64,000 nt of DNA, from assembly GCA_014155875.1 (NCBI GenBank), contig JACEFZ010017833.1, forward strand, positions 62,001 to 126,000, written 5' to 3'. Positions 10,080-19,672 of the stretch are shown here, piece after piece. The first letter of the stretch is position 1, and each line of letters begins with the position of its first letter. The notes below the pieces were generated by a model. The model was not told the origin of the DNA and did not search any database. It saw only the letters and a list, made by a program, of their open reading frames with translations. Source of the DNA: Cepaea nemoralis. Its lineage: Eukaryota > Mollusca > Gastropoda > Stylommatophora > Helicidae. Made by a program: the position numbers and the translations under genes.

Positions 10080-10596
10080 CTGAATAGACCTTATGAACAG
10101 AAATCCTTACAAGAACAATTAACACCAGAGACTCTGAATTAGATGTTGTATTCTATGCTCAACCCTCACTATTGGAGAAATGTGAGAACCTTTAACTGGT
10201 GATTACCAGCCAGGTTACACCTCAAGAACTACTGTAAATTACCTCTATAGTTAGTAACATTGCGTAGATATATATGTAACTAATGTTGTGTAATTCAAAT
10301 ATTCTACTATGTCACCAATTCTATTTCTTATAAATTAAGATGTTAATAAACCATGGTTAACTCTCCATTGTCGTTCTGAAGTACTTTGTGATGTGATCAA
10401 GTTATAGATTACTACATGTGATTTATTATAGATATTAATTATATCATTGAAGAATCTGGAACACTACGTAGCTGGGTAACCACTAACAGACAGCCAATTC
10501 CTGTTATGTTGTAACCTCCCAGGTCCCAGATTGTTCAGTTAGGAGAACTTAATATTATCATTCAAAAATCTTGTAACCGTTTTCCTTTCGAGAAAA
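10080..10596. other. AT-rich sequence, nothing recognised
   Basis: No coding or repeat signal that I can support. Confidence 0.35.
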
Positions 10597-10788
10597 ATGG
10601 ATACAAATTGGGGTTCAGAGCCAGGTAATTACCAACCAAAATATCTCCTAATTCGGGCAGTTTATCTTTTGGAGGGGATACCTTACCATTCCCGAGAACA
10701 CCCTAGATTCCTCGAGCTAATAAGGGTATCTTTGGCTTCCCATGACCCTTCCTCTCCATTTGAAATTAATCCAACTACTGTAGCATGA
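10597..10788 (+). CDS. Unassigned small ORF, 63 codons
   Basis: It opens with ATG (MDTNWGSEPGNYQ) and closes with TGA. The composition is balanced and not repeat-derived, and the frame is also readable past the stop. It could be the leader of a decayed retroelement or a host exon. No domain is seen. Confidence 0.22.
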   Translation: MDTNWGSEPGNYQPKYLLIRAVYLLEGIPYHSREHPRFLELIRVSLASHDPSSPFEINPTTVA

Positions 10789-10839
10789 CTTAGAACCGGG
10801 GCAGCCTACAGTGGGTACTTCACCTTCCTCCCTATTATA

Positions 10840-10842
<3 letters not shown>

Positions 10843-10918
<76 letters not shown>
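10843..10918. repeat. (TA)n microsatellite
   Basis: Uninterrupted TA dinucleotides directly before the Helitron-like element. Confidence 0.95.
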
Positions 10919-10920
<2 letters not shown>

Positions 10921-11092
10921 GCAATGTCTGTCTATATGTTATTTATGCAAACGCGAACGGTCCATTCGATTGAGATGAAATATTTTCTACACGTCTTCGT
11001 CTCATTCTGGTGCTGCCAACTGGCATAGTTTGTTAGCTGACAAACAGTTATTGACGTAATAAAATTTAATTTTGTAATTACATTATAATTTA

Positions 11093-11187
11093 TATATAGC
11101 GAGGGGACTTAACTTAAGAAAATTTATATCAAGGGACATAACTTTTAGTAGCATTGCTATATCTTAAGTTAAGTCCCCTTGCTATAT
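11093..11187 (+). repeat. Long inverted repeat (about 26-bp arms) in Helitron-like copy 1
   Basis: AGGGGACTTAACTTAAG at 11102-11118 pairs with CTTAAGTTAAGTCCCCT at 11163-11179. The flanking TATATAGC also pairs with GCTATAT-like sequence. The loop is about 44 bp. In copy 2 only the left arm is recognisable (21720-21750). Confidence 0.85.
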
Positions 11188-11201
11188 GTACGCCGAATAT
11201 A

Positions 11202-11267
11202 GATAGATAGATAGATAGATAGATAGATCCCTGCCAGGGACTGGGCGAAGCCGGGCCGGGTCCTATG

Positions 11268-11301
<34 letters not shown>

Positions 11302-11319
11302 CAGCCGGGCCGGGTCGTC

Positions 11320-11351
<32 letters not shown>

Positions 11352-11352
11352 C
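11202..11352 (+). repeat. (GATA)n blocks split by CCGGGCCGGGTC units
   Basis: Three GATA runs alternate with GCCGGGCCGGGTC-type blocks, as if the 3' end of the element had been multiplied. Confidence 0.9.
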
Positions 11353-11394
11353 CCCTCCAGGGGCTGGGCGAGCCGGGCCATTTTCTGGTTGTTG

Positions 11395-11510
11395 TCTGAG
11401 AGAACGAACAACCTTTATTGTAAAAGGGTTAAGAATTGGCCACGCAGGCCCGTCTGACATTCTGCCCTTCTTCTCTATTTGCTCTCATACATTCTTTCAT
11501 TCAACATCAC
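11395..11510 (-). mobile_element. LINE B 3' end, short copy
   Basis: The sequence AAAGGGTTAAGAATTGG then CACGCAGGCCCGTCT then ATTCTGCCCTTCT matches the 3' UTR of LINE B at 47900-47960 in the same orientation. The GTTC-type tail is degenerate (ACGAACAACC). Confidence 0.8.
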
Positions 11511-11519
11511 TTATGAAGC

Positions 11520-13174
11520 TAATCTTTGACAACAAAAGAACAATGAGCATTAAAACACATGCAAAATAATCAATAATACATGACTCACTGAGGCAATGTT
11601 TAACATGAGCATTATAAATACCTAAGGAAGGTGTAACGTCAGGTAGATACGCATACAGTCACACAGGTAGATATTTTCACAGACACATATGTAGATATGT
11701 AGACACACAGGTAGATATATATACAGACACACATGTCGACAGAAAGAGAGACAGACCACGAAGAAGGAAACTAATCAAGTGCCTCTGATGTCACAGCCTA
11801 GAATATGTGAAGGCCTAACACTTCACAAGTCGATGGGACTACTTGTAGCTCTTATATTTCATCAGCGTTGTTTATTCACAAACAATTGTGGATATTTGTC
11901 GGATACGTCGAGATTGATGGCTCAACCCCAAAGAGATAAAGGATGCAAAATCCTTTTTCTCAATGTGATCCTGCCCGTTTAATTAATTTAGCTGTACTGA
12001 CTCAATTGTTTGAGACCAGAAATAGAGTTTTAGAGAACCAAGGAATACCTTCAGGAAATAACTGAAAAAGTTGTATTCCCTTTTATACCCAAAATATCCT
12101 TTAAGTGGTTCCTTGCCTCTCCTCTACCAACTAATTAATTCTATCTAGGGTAGTTTAAAACAATTTGACTATGACAAGTAAAAATACAATCAATACATGA
12201 CATGACCTCATTTTTTTATGATTTAATAAATACAAACATGGATTTTGTAAATTGCATTCAAAATTACAATTTCCTGTCATAAAATAAGGACATATACATA
12301 TAATGGTAATTATACAGAATTGATGTGCCAATTATAATGTGTATAATAACAGCTATATTTTTTCCAGTGGCATGTACCTGCTAATCTTTTACTGGCCTGG
12401 ATGATCTGAAAAAAAAAGAACTGTCTACACTCAGGGTTCTCCACTTCCAGCTTTGGGAATCCCTCTGGCTATCAATTAATTGCTTGTATGTTCTGTAGTC
12501 TTAGTGTTCCAGGTCTGAGTAGAACATAAGTTGGCTCTTGGTTTTCTTTCCATTTTTGGCAGGTAAATGTTTAAATAAAGATTACCTCTCCTATGAGACA
12601 AATGGAATGTTTGCAGGTAGATAAGTTTCTGCACTACTCTATCAAGGGCATCACTCAACAATGTGCTCACTCAACAGGTGCTGCATTCAATCTTCACCAA
12701 GTCAGGTCTGGATTTACATGAGTATGACCACTACCTTATTTATCAGAATGTCTTCAACACGTCGACACGTTTCATAATCTGAATGAGATGCAATTTCTCA
12801 CAAGCGATGTCGTAGGCTGAGGATTTTCTTTTCTCGTGTGATTTTGAAACTCTCTCACTCCTTCCGCCATTTCAGGTCTTATGTCTCATGCTGGCTGATG
12901 AACAAACAGCCCATGTCGCTTTGCGTGCTGCTATTTATACGGTGCCTTTTCCGGTTCACGTTTTTCATTGCCAATGGGTATATTAAATCTTGGATCGTAC
13001 AATTGTGGAACAAACAATCCTGTTGCGGTGTTCAGGCTTTAATTGTCGACGGGAAATATCTACAGCATGTTACGTTTGTGAAAATAAAGTATATCACAAT
13101 ATTAAATGATAAATTTCATAACCGTCCTTTGTTCACAGACAATTGTAGATGTTGCCTGTTATAGTTCATCAACG
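11520..13174. other. Intergenic sequence, no gene recognised
   Basis: Contains a degenerate CACACAGGTAGATA-type run (11640-11740) and several ORFs of 60-110 codons without any recognisable domain. A short block (CATCAGCGTTGTTTATTCACA with CAATTGT) near 11870 is loosely repeated at 13150. I can support nothing more. Confidence 0.4.
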
Positions 13175-13900
13175 TTGTGTGTTCACAGATATTCCATCCA
13201 TCAATTCATTCCTTCTCATAATATGCCCAAATAATTTTGACTGTCTACGTCTAATGTCTCTACTCAGTTTACGATCTTCATTTGTTTCTTGAAGGACTTG
13301 TTCATTGGTTTTTCTGTCTGTCCATGGTATTCTTTGCATTTTCCTCAGAAACCACATTTCCACAGCCATGTTTTTCAGCTTGACTGCTTATTGTTCACAC
13401 TTCCCACCCATACACAAGTACAGGTTCTATGTAGCATTGCAACACACTTTTTCTCGTTTCAATTGATATCTTTTTATTGGTCAGTATGTTTTTCATCTTG
13501 CAAAAGGCTACCTTCGCAATGGAAATTCTTGTTCTAATCTCGTCAAGGCATCTCCCATCGGATGTTATGACTGTGCCGACATAACTGTATCGATTCACTT
13601 GCTTAAGAACATGCCCATTTACTCGTATATCACATTGTGGTATTTCCTTCTTCCAAGTGACGACCATAATCTGTGTCTTCTTAATATTAAGTTTTAACCC
13701 TAGTTGTTCACTGTGTGCAACAACCGTATCAACTAACTTTTGCAGGTCTTGTTCATTGTCTGCAATCAAGACTGTATCATCTGCATATCTAATGGTATTG
13801 ATGTATCGTACCCCAATGTTGATTCCTACCATATCATCTATATTGCTGAAAATATTTTCACAGAATTTTGAAAATGTTAAATGTTATATTTCAATGGCGG
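13175..13900 (-). mobile_element. LINE A copy, RT palm to C-terminal region, truncated at both ends
   Basis: The minus strand reads INTIRYADDTVLIADNEQ (YADD intact), LGLKLNIKKTQIMVV, NRYSYVGTVITSDGRC, then after one frame change MWFLRKMQRIPWTDRK and RRRQSKLFGHIMRR. These are the RT active site and thumb/C-terminal region of an APE-type non-LTR retrotransposon. It lacks the endonuclease and N-terminal RT. The 3' end departs from the family sequence near 13195, so the tail is missing as well. Confidence 0.85.
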
Positions 13901-14103
13901 TCCGTCAATTGTCTTCTTCAGATTGGTAACATGTTTAATTTAATTTAATTTATCTATTCTTTGTCTTTCATGTTTTTCTTGTGCAGGCAAACACATATAC
14001 ACATACATACACACTCTGTTTGCCTCTATTTGTTTGTCTCTCCCATTATGTCTCTCAGAAACCACATTTCTATAGCCATCAAATGTTTTTCAGCTTGTTT
14101 GCC

Positions 14104-14436
14104 GCTTAATAATAGAGATAATAATAATAATAACAAAACCCTAGTATATCAGCCAGTCCCCTTTTGATAGGCCAGTATATTCCACATGGCTAATAAGTGT
14201 CAGACCATTATCTAATTTTACTGTGTCGTGTAGTTTTGATGTTCGCATTTTGCCCATGCCTTTATAATGCATATCTTTTATATTGTTGCTGTTCTCTGTT
14301 AGCCTTGAATGATGTGTGGATGAAATAATGGATGAAAGAGAGTGATAGAAGGGCAGAATGTTAGACGGGCCTGCGTGCCCAATTCTTAACCCTTTGAAAA
14401 TAAAGTTTGTTCGTTCGTTCGTTCGTTCGTTGTCCA
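14104..14436 (+). mobile_element. LINE B 3' end (or derived SINE), nested in LINE A
   Basis: Starts with a CTTAATAATA/(ATA)n block, then AACAAAACCCTAGTATATCA, ends with GCGTGCCCAATTCTTAACCC, AAAATAAAG and (GTTC)n. It matches the 3' UTR of LINE B at 47877-48200 read on the other strand. No coding. Confidence 0.85.
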
Positions 14437-14827
14437 TGCTTCAAATCCACACAAAAGTACAGGTTCTATATAGCTCCTCAACACTGTTTTTCTAATTGCA
14501 ATTGACATCATTTTATTGGTCAGTATGTTATTCATCTTGCAACAGGTTACCTTCGCCATAGCGATGTTTGTTCTAATCTCTTCAAGGCACCTCCCATTAC
14601 ATTTTATGATTGTTCCTAGATAAGTGTACCGATTCACTTGCTAAAGAATATTCCCATTTACTTGTATATTATATTTTGGTATTTCCTTCGTCCTAGTGTC
14701 TTCTTACAATTCAATTCTAACCCTAGTTGTTCACTGTGTACAACAACCGCATCTACTAAAGTTGCTGATTCTGCTCATAGTCAGCAATCAAGATTGTATC
14801 ACCTGCATATCTAATATTATTAATGTA

Positions 14828-14834
14828 TAATAAT

Positions 14835-14877
<43 letters not shown>

Positions 14878-15152
14878 CCCTAGTGTAACAACCAGTCCCA
14901 TTTTGATAAGCCAGTATATTCATCATAGCTAATAACAAGTGCCGCCACACCAGTCATTACGATTACTGAGTCGTGTAGTATTGATTTTCCATTTTCCCCA
15001 TGCCTTTATAATGCATATCTTTTATATTGTGTGCCGTTTTCAGTTAGCCTTGAATGATGTGTGAATGATATAATGTATGAAAGAGAGTGATAGAAGGGCA
15101 GAATGTAAGAAGGGCCTGCGTGCCCAATTCTTAACCCTTAGAAAATAAGGTT

Positions 15153-15180
<28 letters not shown>
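14828..15180 (+). mobile_element. LINE B 3' end (or derived SINE), second copy nested in the same LINE A
   Basis: Same start point as the copy at 14104 ((AAT)n then AAAACCCTAGTGTAACAACC) and the same order of blocks, but the terminal tail is (GTT)n instead of (GTTC)n. It splits the LINE A RT just upstream of the YADD position. Confidence 0.85.
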
Positions 15181-15184
<4 letters not shown>

Positions 15185-15361
15185 ACTGTTTCGTCCCCCA
15201 ATGATGATTCCTTTAATATTTTCTAAATTTCTGAAAATATTTTCACTGTACAGGGAAAACAGATCTGGAGATATTACACACCCCTGTCTCACACCTCTCT
15301 TAATAGGTTGATATTGGCCTACTTCATTATCAATCTTTATGGCATCAGTGGAAAGGAAAGG

Positions 15362-15980
15362 TAATCAATTAACATCACAGTAAACGGGTAGATACTAGAA
15401 CAAGTAACAAGTGTCTCCTATCTTGGACATGTAATAACAGAAAATGAGAGAAGTGAAATAGAAATAAAAAAGAGAAAAGGAATGGCCAAACAATGCTTTC
15501 AGCAGCATGAAATCAGTATTAACATCTAAAGAGATTAACAACTTACTAAAAATGAGAATTGTCAAATGTTTCGTATATTCAACACTACTGTATGGTGCGG
15601 AAGCCTGGGCATTGAACAAGCAACTAGAAAGTCGAATAGAGGCCAGGAGATGTGGATATACAGACGAATATGTCGTATTTCTTGGAAACAAAAACAAACA
15701 AATAGAAACACCGGGAATGAAAAGAGAGTTGATGAAAGAAATACAAAAGAGGCAAGTGAAATATTTTGGCCACGTTAAAAGACATAATACTCTTATCAAA
15801 ACCATACTGGAGGGCGAGGTTGAGAGCAGGCGAGCAAGAGGTAGACAATGATACAAGTGTGAAGATAATATCAAGAGATGGACGAACATTAATCTGACAG
15901 ACTGTACAATCAGGGCAAGAGACAGACAGTGTTGGAGATCCATTGCAGCCAACCTTCATTGTGGAGACGGAACCTGATTG
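15362..15980 (+). mobile_element. LINE C 3' part (RT C-terminal region)
   Basis: Reads VSYLGHVITENERSEIEIKK, then FVYSTLLYGAEAWALNKQ, then RQVKYFGHVKRHNTL and GEVESRRARGRQ. This is the tail of an RT ORF with the LYGAEAW and FGHVKRH signatures found in many animal endonuclease-reverse transcriptases. It ends near the SIAANLHCGDGT-like block shared with the minus-strand LINE C at 29920. Frame changes make it inactive. It is the 5' half of a 1.08-kb insertion in LINE A. Confidence 0.8.
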
Positions 15981-15983
15981 ATT

Positions 15984-16432
15984 AATTAATGGCAGCTGGG
16001 GGGGGGGGGGGGGGGGGGGGGCTGAGTGGTCTCGAGGTATGGTGTCCGCCTCGAGTGCTGGAGGTCCCGGGTTCAGGCCCTGGTGAGGACCGGAATTTAT
16101 TTAAAAAATCCACCTGGACTTCCAGTAATAAAATTTCCCCTGGTCTCTGGGTAGTGAGATCGGACGCCCGTGTGTATTGTTGCGCACGTAAAAAATCCCT
16201 TGGCAGTTGGAAATCGAAAAAGAGTAGCCTAACGGCGCTGCCCGGGCAAAAATTTCGAGTTAAAAATCTACCCAAAGTATTTCAGGATCCTCGCCGATGC
16301 AACGGAGTTCGTGCACACTGATCTGAGTTTCTCCAGACTCAGGTTTGAGTTAGGATGAAAACCGAGCACTTATGGATTAAACCATGTGCCGTGATGTTGA
16401 TCCAACGACTAAACGACTAAACGACTAAGCTT
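15984..16432 (+). mobile_element. tRNA-derived SINE with (ACGACTAA)n tail
   Basis: A poly-G run is followed by GCTGAGTGGTCTCGAGGTAT and GTCCCGGGTTCAGGCCC, which have the spacing and sequence of Pol III A and B boxes in a tRNA-like head. A unique body of about 250 bp follows, with three tail units of ACGACTAA. It sits between LINE C and the LINE A target. Confidence 0.72.
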
Positions 16433-16939
16433 GTTGTTTCCATTATATGTGTTTTACAGGTCTAGTGTATTTCCCATCAATGTGTAGAATTGCAAACATC
16501 TCTATCATGTTGACATGTCTTACTTTATCGAAAGCCTTTGTGTAGCCAATAAAGCAAAGATGGAGATCTTTGTATAATTCTAAAGAACGTTCAATTACTG
16601 TTCTCAGCATAAACACAGCATTTACTGTATTCTTGCCTTCTACAAACCCACCTTGTTCTTCTCCTATTTCGGGTTGTATTTTCTTCCTAACTCTATGCAT
16701 GATAATTCTTAGCAAAATCTTCGCGATGTGACTCATTATGCTAATTCTTCGATGTTGATCACATTCCAAGGCTCCCGATTTCTTTGGAATTTCAATAAAT
16801 ACAGAATTACATCATTCATGATGTATATCTCCAGTATCATATATTGTGTTCAGTAGTCTGGTGACTTGATGTATTCCGTATTCTTCTAAAGAATTAATAA
16901 ATTCTGTTGTGATGCTGTCTGAACCGGGAGCCTTGCCTC

Positions 16940-16981
16940 CCCTCCCCCACACACGCACACATACAAACACACACGCATACA

Positions 16982-17017
<36 letters not shown>

Positions 17018-17030
17018 TGTGCATTTTTCC
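16940..17030. repeat. (CA)n and (TA)n microsatellites
   Basis: Imperfect ACACACGCACACATACA is followed by about 14 TA units. They mark the 5' limit of the LINE A copy. Confidence 0.9.
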
Positions 17031-17074
17031 ACTCTCAACCACGACAATTCTTCATCTGCTTGAAATTCCGTTTA

Positions 17075-17360
17075 GTATTATTCTATCATTTCCTGGTTGT
17101 ACATTTTATTTTATCAACCCATGGGAGATGTGTGGGAGTATGGGAGAAGTGTGTGTGAGTGGAGGATGTTATTATTCTTCTATGCTGTCCTGTTTCTACA
17201 TCTTATTTTATCATTCCATGGGAGATGTGTATGGGAGTATGGGAGAAGTGTGTGAGTGGAGGATGTTATTATTATTCTATCCTTTCCTGCTGGTACATCT
17301 TATTTTATTAACCCATGGGAGATGTATGTGGGAGTATGGCAGAAGTGTGTGTGAGAGTAG
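17075..17360 (+). repeat. 97-bp tandem repeat, 3 units
   Basis: CATGGGAGATGTG recurs with its A at 17121, 17218 and 17315, an exact 97-bp period. Each unit has a pyrimidine-rich half and a GGGAGTATGGGAGAAGTGTG half. Confidence 0.9.
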
Positions 17361-18175
17361 GATGTGTGGGATGTTTGTGCGGGTGGGTGGGGAGATATGT
17401 GCGGATGGGGGATATGTGTGTGTGTGTGGTGGGGGCTGTGTGAGTGGGTTGGGGTGTATGGGTGGGTGGAGGTATGTGTGTATGGATGGGGCGTATGTGT
17501 GTGGGCAATATGTGCATGGGTGAGGGAGGTCTGGGAGGGGGATGTGTGTTTGGGTTGGTGTGTGTGTGTGGGTGTTAGTGGGTGGGGGATGCGTGGGTAT
17601 TGGTGAGTGGGGATGTGTGTTTGGGTGGGTGTGTTGGGGCGTGTTTAGAGGGAGTGGATGATGTGTGTATGCGTTTGAGATTTGTATAGGTGGGGGATGT
17701 ATGTATGGGTGGGGAAGTATGTGTGATTGGTGGGGTGTGTGGGTGGATGTGAAATGTGTGGGTGGGTGAGAAAATGTGTGTGTAGGGATGTGTGTGTGTG
17801 GATGGGAAGATGTGTGGGTATGGGTGGGTGATGTGTGAGTGGGTGAGGGATGTGTGTGTGGGTTGGTGCTGGATGTGTGTGTGGGAGCGGTATGTGTGTG
17901 TGGTTGGGGTGTACGGGTGGGTGGGTGGAGCATGTGTGTGTGAACGAGTTTGTGTGGGTTGGGGTATGTGTGAGTGGGGAGTTGTGTATGGGTGGTTACG
18001 TCTGAGGGATGTTTGTATGGGTGGGTGTGAGATGTCTGGATTGGTGAGGGGATGTGTGAGTGGGTGGGGGATGTGTGCTGGGTGGGGGTATGTGTGGGTT
18101 ACGTGTGAGTGGATGAGGGATGTGCGTGTGGGTTGGTGCGTGATGTCTGTGTTGGAGGGGGGATGTGCCACGTAA
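17361..18175 (+). repeat. G/T-rich low-complexity tract (GTGTGTGGGTGG type)
   Basis: About 800 bp almost free of C on the plus strand, with many GGG and GGGG runs. The long Pro/His/Thr ORFs on the minus strand come from this composition and are not genes. It seems an expansion of the purine/GT half of the 97-bp unit next to it. Confidence 0.85.
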
Positions 18176-18269
18176 CATGATCATATGCATTGTTTATGCT
18201 TACAACATTCATTTGACAATGTTTTTTTTTTTCTATTACAATGTTTTTTTTTTTCTATGTGAGTGTATC

Positions 18270-18370
18270 ATGCACTATTGATGAACGAAAGATGAGTGAT
18301 TGGATTTCCGAATGTAAGAGAGGCCTACCTGCCCAATTTGTAACCCTTTTAAAATAAAGTTCAATTAAAC
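18270..18370 (+). mobile_element. LINE B 3' end, short diverged copy
   Basis: AATGTAAGAGAGGCCTACC, TGCCCAATTTGTAACCC and AAAATAAAGTTCAATT follow the order of the LINE B 3' UTR. It is more diverged than the other copies. Confidence 0.65.
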
Positions 18371-18390
18371 TATATATATATATATATATA

Positions 18391-19312
18391 CATCTGGCTT
18401 GAAACAGGGTGATGCACTATCGCCGCTACTCTTCAATCTGGCTCTAGAGAAAGTTGTAAGGAAGATAAAGGAGGAATGTGATATTGGAGGAACATCCAAG
18501 CTGCTTGGTTATGCAGATGATATAGATATTATAGGGCAAAGTGAACAAAAGACATTGGAAATATTGACTCACTTAAAAGAAAAAGCCCAACAGATGGGGC
18601 TGGTTATCAACCAAGATAAGACAGAATATATGGTAATTTCAAGAGACGGAATGGCTAAAAACTCTGGCCACATACAAATAGATAATATGACCATTAAAAG
18701 AACGGAAACATACAAATACCTGGGTACAATCTTCAACTGCTCCAACATCATAAGGGAAGAAATACATACTAGAATCAACTCTGGAAATAAGATATACTAT
18801 GCACTACAACATCTACTAAAATCAAAGGCGCTATCTCGTAACACCAAGATCACAATATACAAAACACTGATCAGACCAGTTGTGCTGTATGGCTATGAAA
18901 CCTGGAGTACAACGAAAGGAGACGAAGCCTTGTTACAAACCTTTGAGAACAAAATTTTAAGACGCATCTTTGGACCCATTAGGGATACACAAAGTGGAGA
19001 GTGGAAAAGAAGAAGTAACAAAGACATTTATGATCTGTTTAAGTCCCCGCTAATCACTGGTATCGTGAAGGCTAATAGACTACAATGGCTGGGGCATATA
19101 GAAAGAATGGAAGATAATAGGGAAACAAAACTCGCTTACACTCAGGAAATAAATGAGGTAGACCAAGAAGACGGTGGAGAGATAATACATGTACAGACCT
19201 ACAAACACTTGGAATCAACGACTGGCAAGAGAAGGTCCACCAGAGAGACGAATGGAGACGGAGTGTATTTGCAGCAAAGAACCTCAATGGCTCGGAAAGC
19301 TGAAGAAGAAGA
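18391..19312 (+). mobile_element. LINE D, 3' half with a long open RT frame
   Basis: An open frame starts after a (TA)n run with SGLKQGDALSPLLFNLALEK (RT motif B-like) and contains GYADDIDIIGQ with YADD at 18510-18521. It continues with TYKYLGTIF, IRPVVLYGYETWS and RLQWLGHIERM. The last meaningful residues are near 19150; beyond that the correct frame is shifted by one base and reads GRPRRRW, then WQEKVHQRDEWRRSVFAAKN. So one late frameshift separates it from an intact C-terminus. The N-terminal RT and endonuclease are missing (5' truncation). It ends in a GAAGAAGAAG stretch. Confidence 0.85.
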
Positions 19313-19331
19313 AGATATATATATATATATA

Positions 19332-19646
19332 CAGAGTGCGCCAGAAAAATGTATGCACAGTAATCGCCCACCAATTAAGTGTAACTGCAGTTTCGATCTT
19401 GGAACATGCCTGTTGACGTCATAATATTAAACATATCATTCAACACTTTGCTACCGTAATGCGTTTTACAAATGGTGTAATATGACAAGTTTTCATGACG
19501 TTATTCATTGGTTGATTGATTTAGGAACCGACATGACAGCATTCGGGACATTCCCATATTATTATTAAAATAATATAGTCAATTGAAATGTGATTACATT
19601 TAAACTGTGTATTTAAACTATGCATACATTTTTCTGGTGCACTCTG
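19332..19646. mobile_element. TA-flanked MITE with 30-bp terminal inverted repeats
   Basis: The left end CAGAGTGCGCCAGAAAAATG (followed by TATGCACAGT) matches the reverse complement of the right end with 2 mismatches in 30. Length is 315 bp with no ORF of its own. The TIR and TA context fit a Tc1/mariner-type non-autonomous element. It contains a 47-bp piece of LINE E 3' terminus at 19511-19557. Confidence 0.75.
19511..19557 (-). mobile_element. LINE E 3' terminus inside the MITE
   Basis: TGATTGATTTAGGAACCGAC and GACATTCCCATA match 23993-24040 with two mismatches. On the minus strand it reads WECPECCHVGS-stop, the LINE E C-terminus (WECPECCDVGS). Only the last codons and tail are present. 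Confidence 0.7.
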
Positions 19647-19672
19647 GTATATATACATATATATATATATAA

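Larger units (their letters stand above)
10919..11388 (+). mobile_element. Helitron-like non-autonomous element (HINE type), copy 1
   Basis: The 5' part carries CCATTCGATTGAGATGAAAT and TTTCTACACGTCTTC, shared with copy 2 at 21590. The 3' part has GGGACTGGGCGAAGCCGGGC followed by CGGGTC and (GATA)n blocks. This layout (conserved 5' block, tetranucleotide microsatellite, GC-rich GGGCGAAGCC stem) is typical of Helentron-associated non-autonomous elements. There is no coding region. Its 3' end has been taken over by repeat units and a LINE B tail. Confidence 0.65.
14045..16933 (-). mobile_element. LINE A copy broken by three nested insertions
   Basis: Read 3' to 5' on the map, one RT frame set can be followed. 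16933-16434 gives SITTEFINSLEEYGIHQ, RRISIMSHIAKILLRII and EEQGGFVEGKNTVNAVFML. 15349-15184 gives IDNEVGQYQPIKRGVRQGC. 14826-14437 gives NNIRYAGDTILIADYEQ (YADD changed to YAGD), then NRYTYLGTIIKCNGRC. 14103-14045 gives QAEKHLMAIEMWFLRD. The pieces meet at the expected residues, which shows one original copy. Inserted between them are LINE C plus a SINE (15350-16433), and LINE B at 14828-15180 and 14104-14436. The copy is inactive. Confidence 0.85.

Noticed and set aside
16020..16095. A functional tRNA gene at the head of the SINE
   Set aside because: A and B boxes are present, but the acceptor and anticodon arms do not fold convincingly, and it continues into a SINE body.
17277..18171. Pro/His/Thr-rich ORFs of about 200 codons on the minus strand
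   Set aside because: They result from the GT-rich tract; all frames are open because C is missing on the plus strand.
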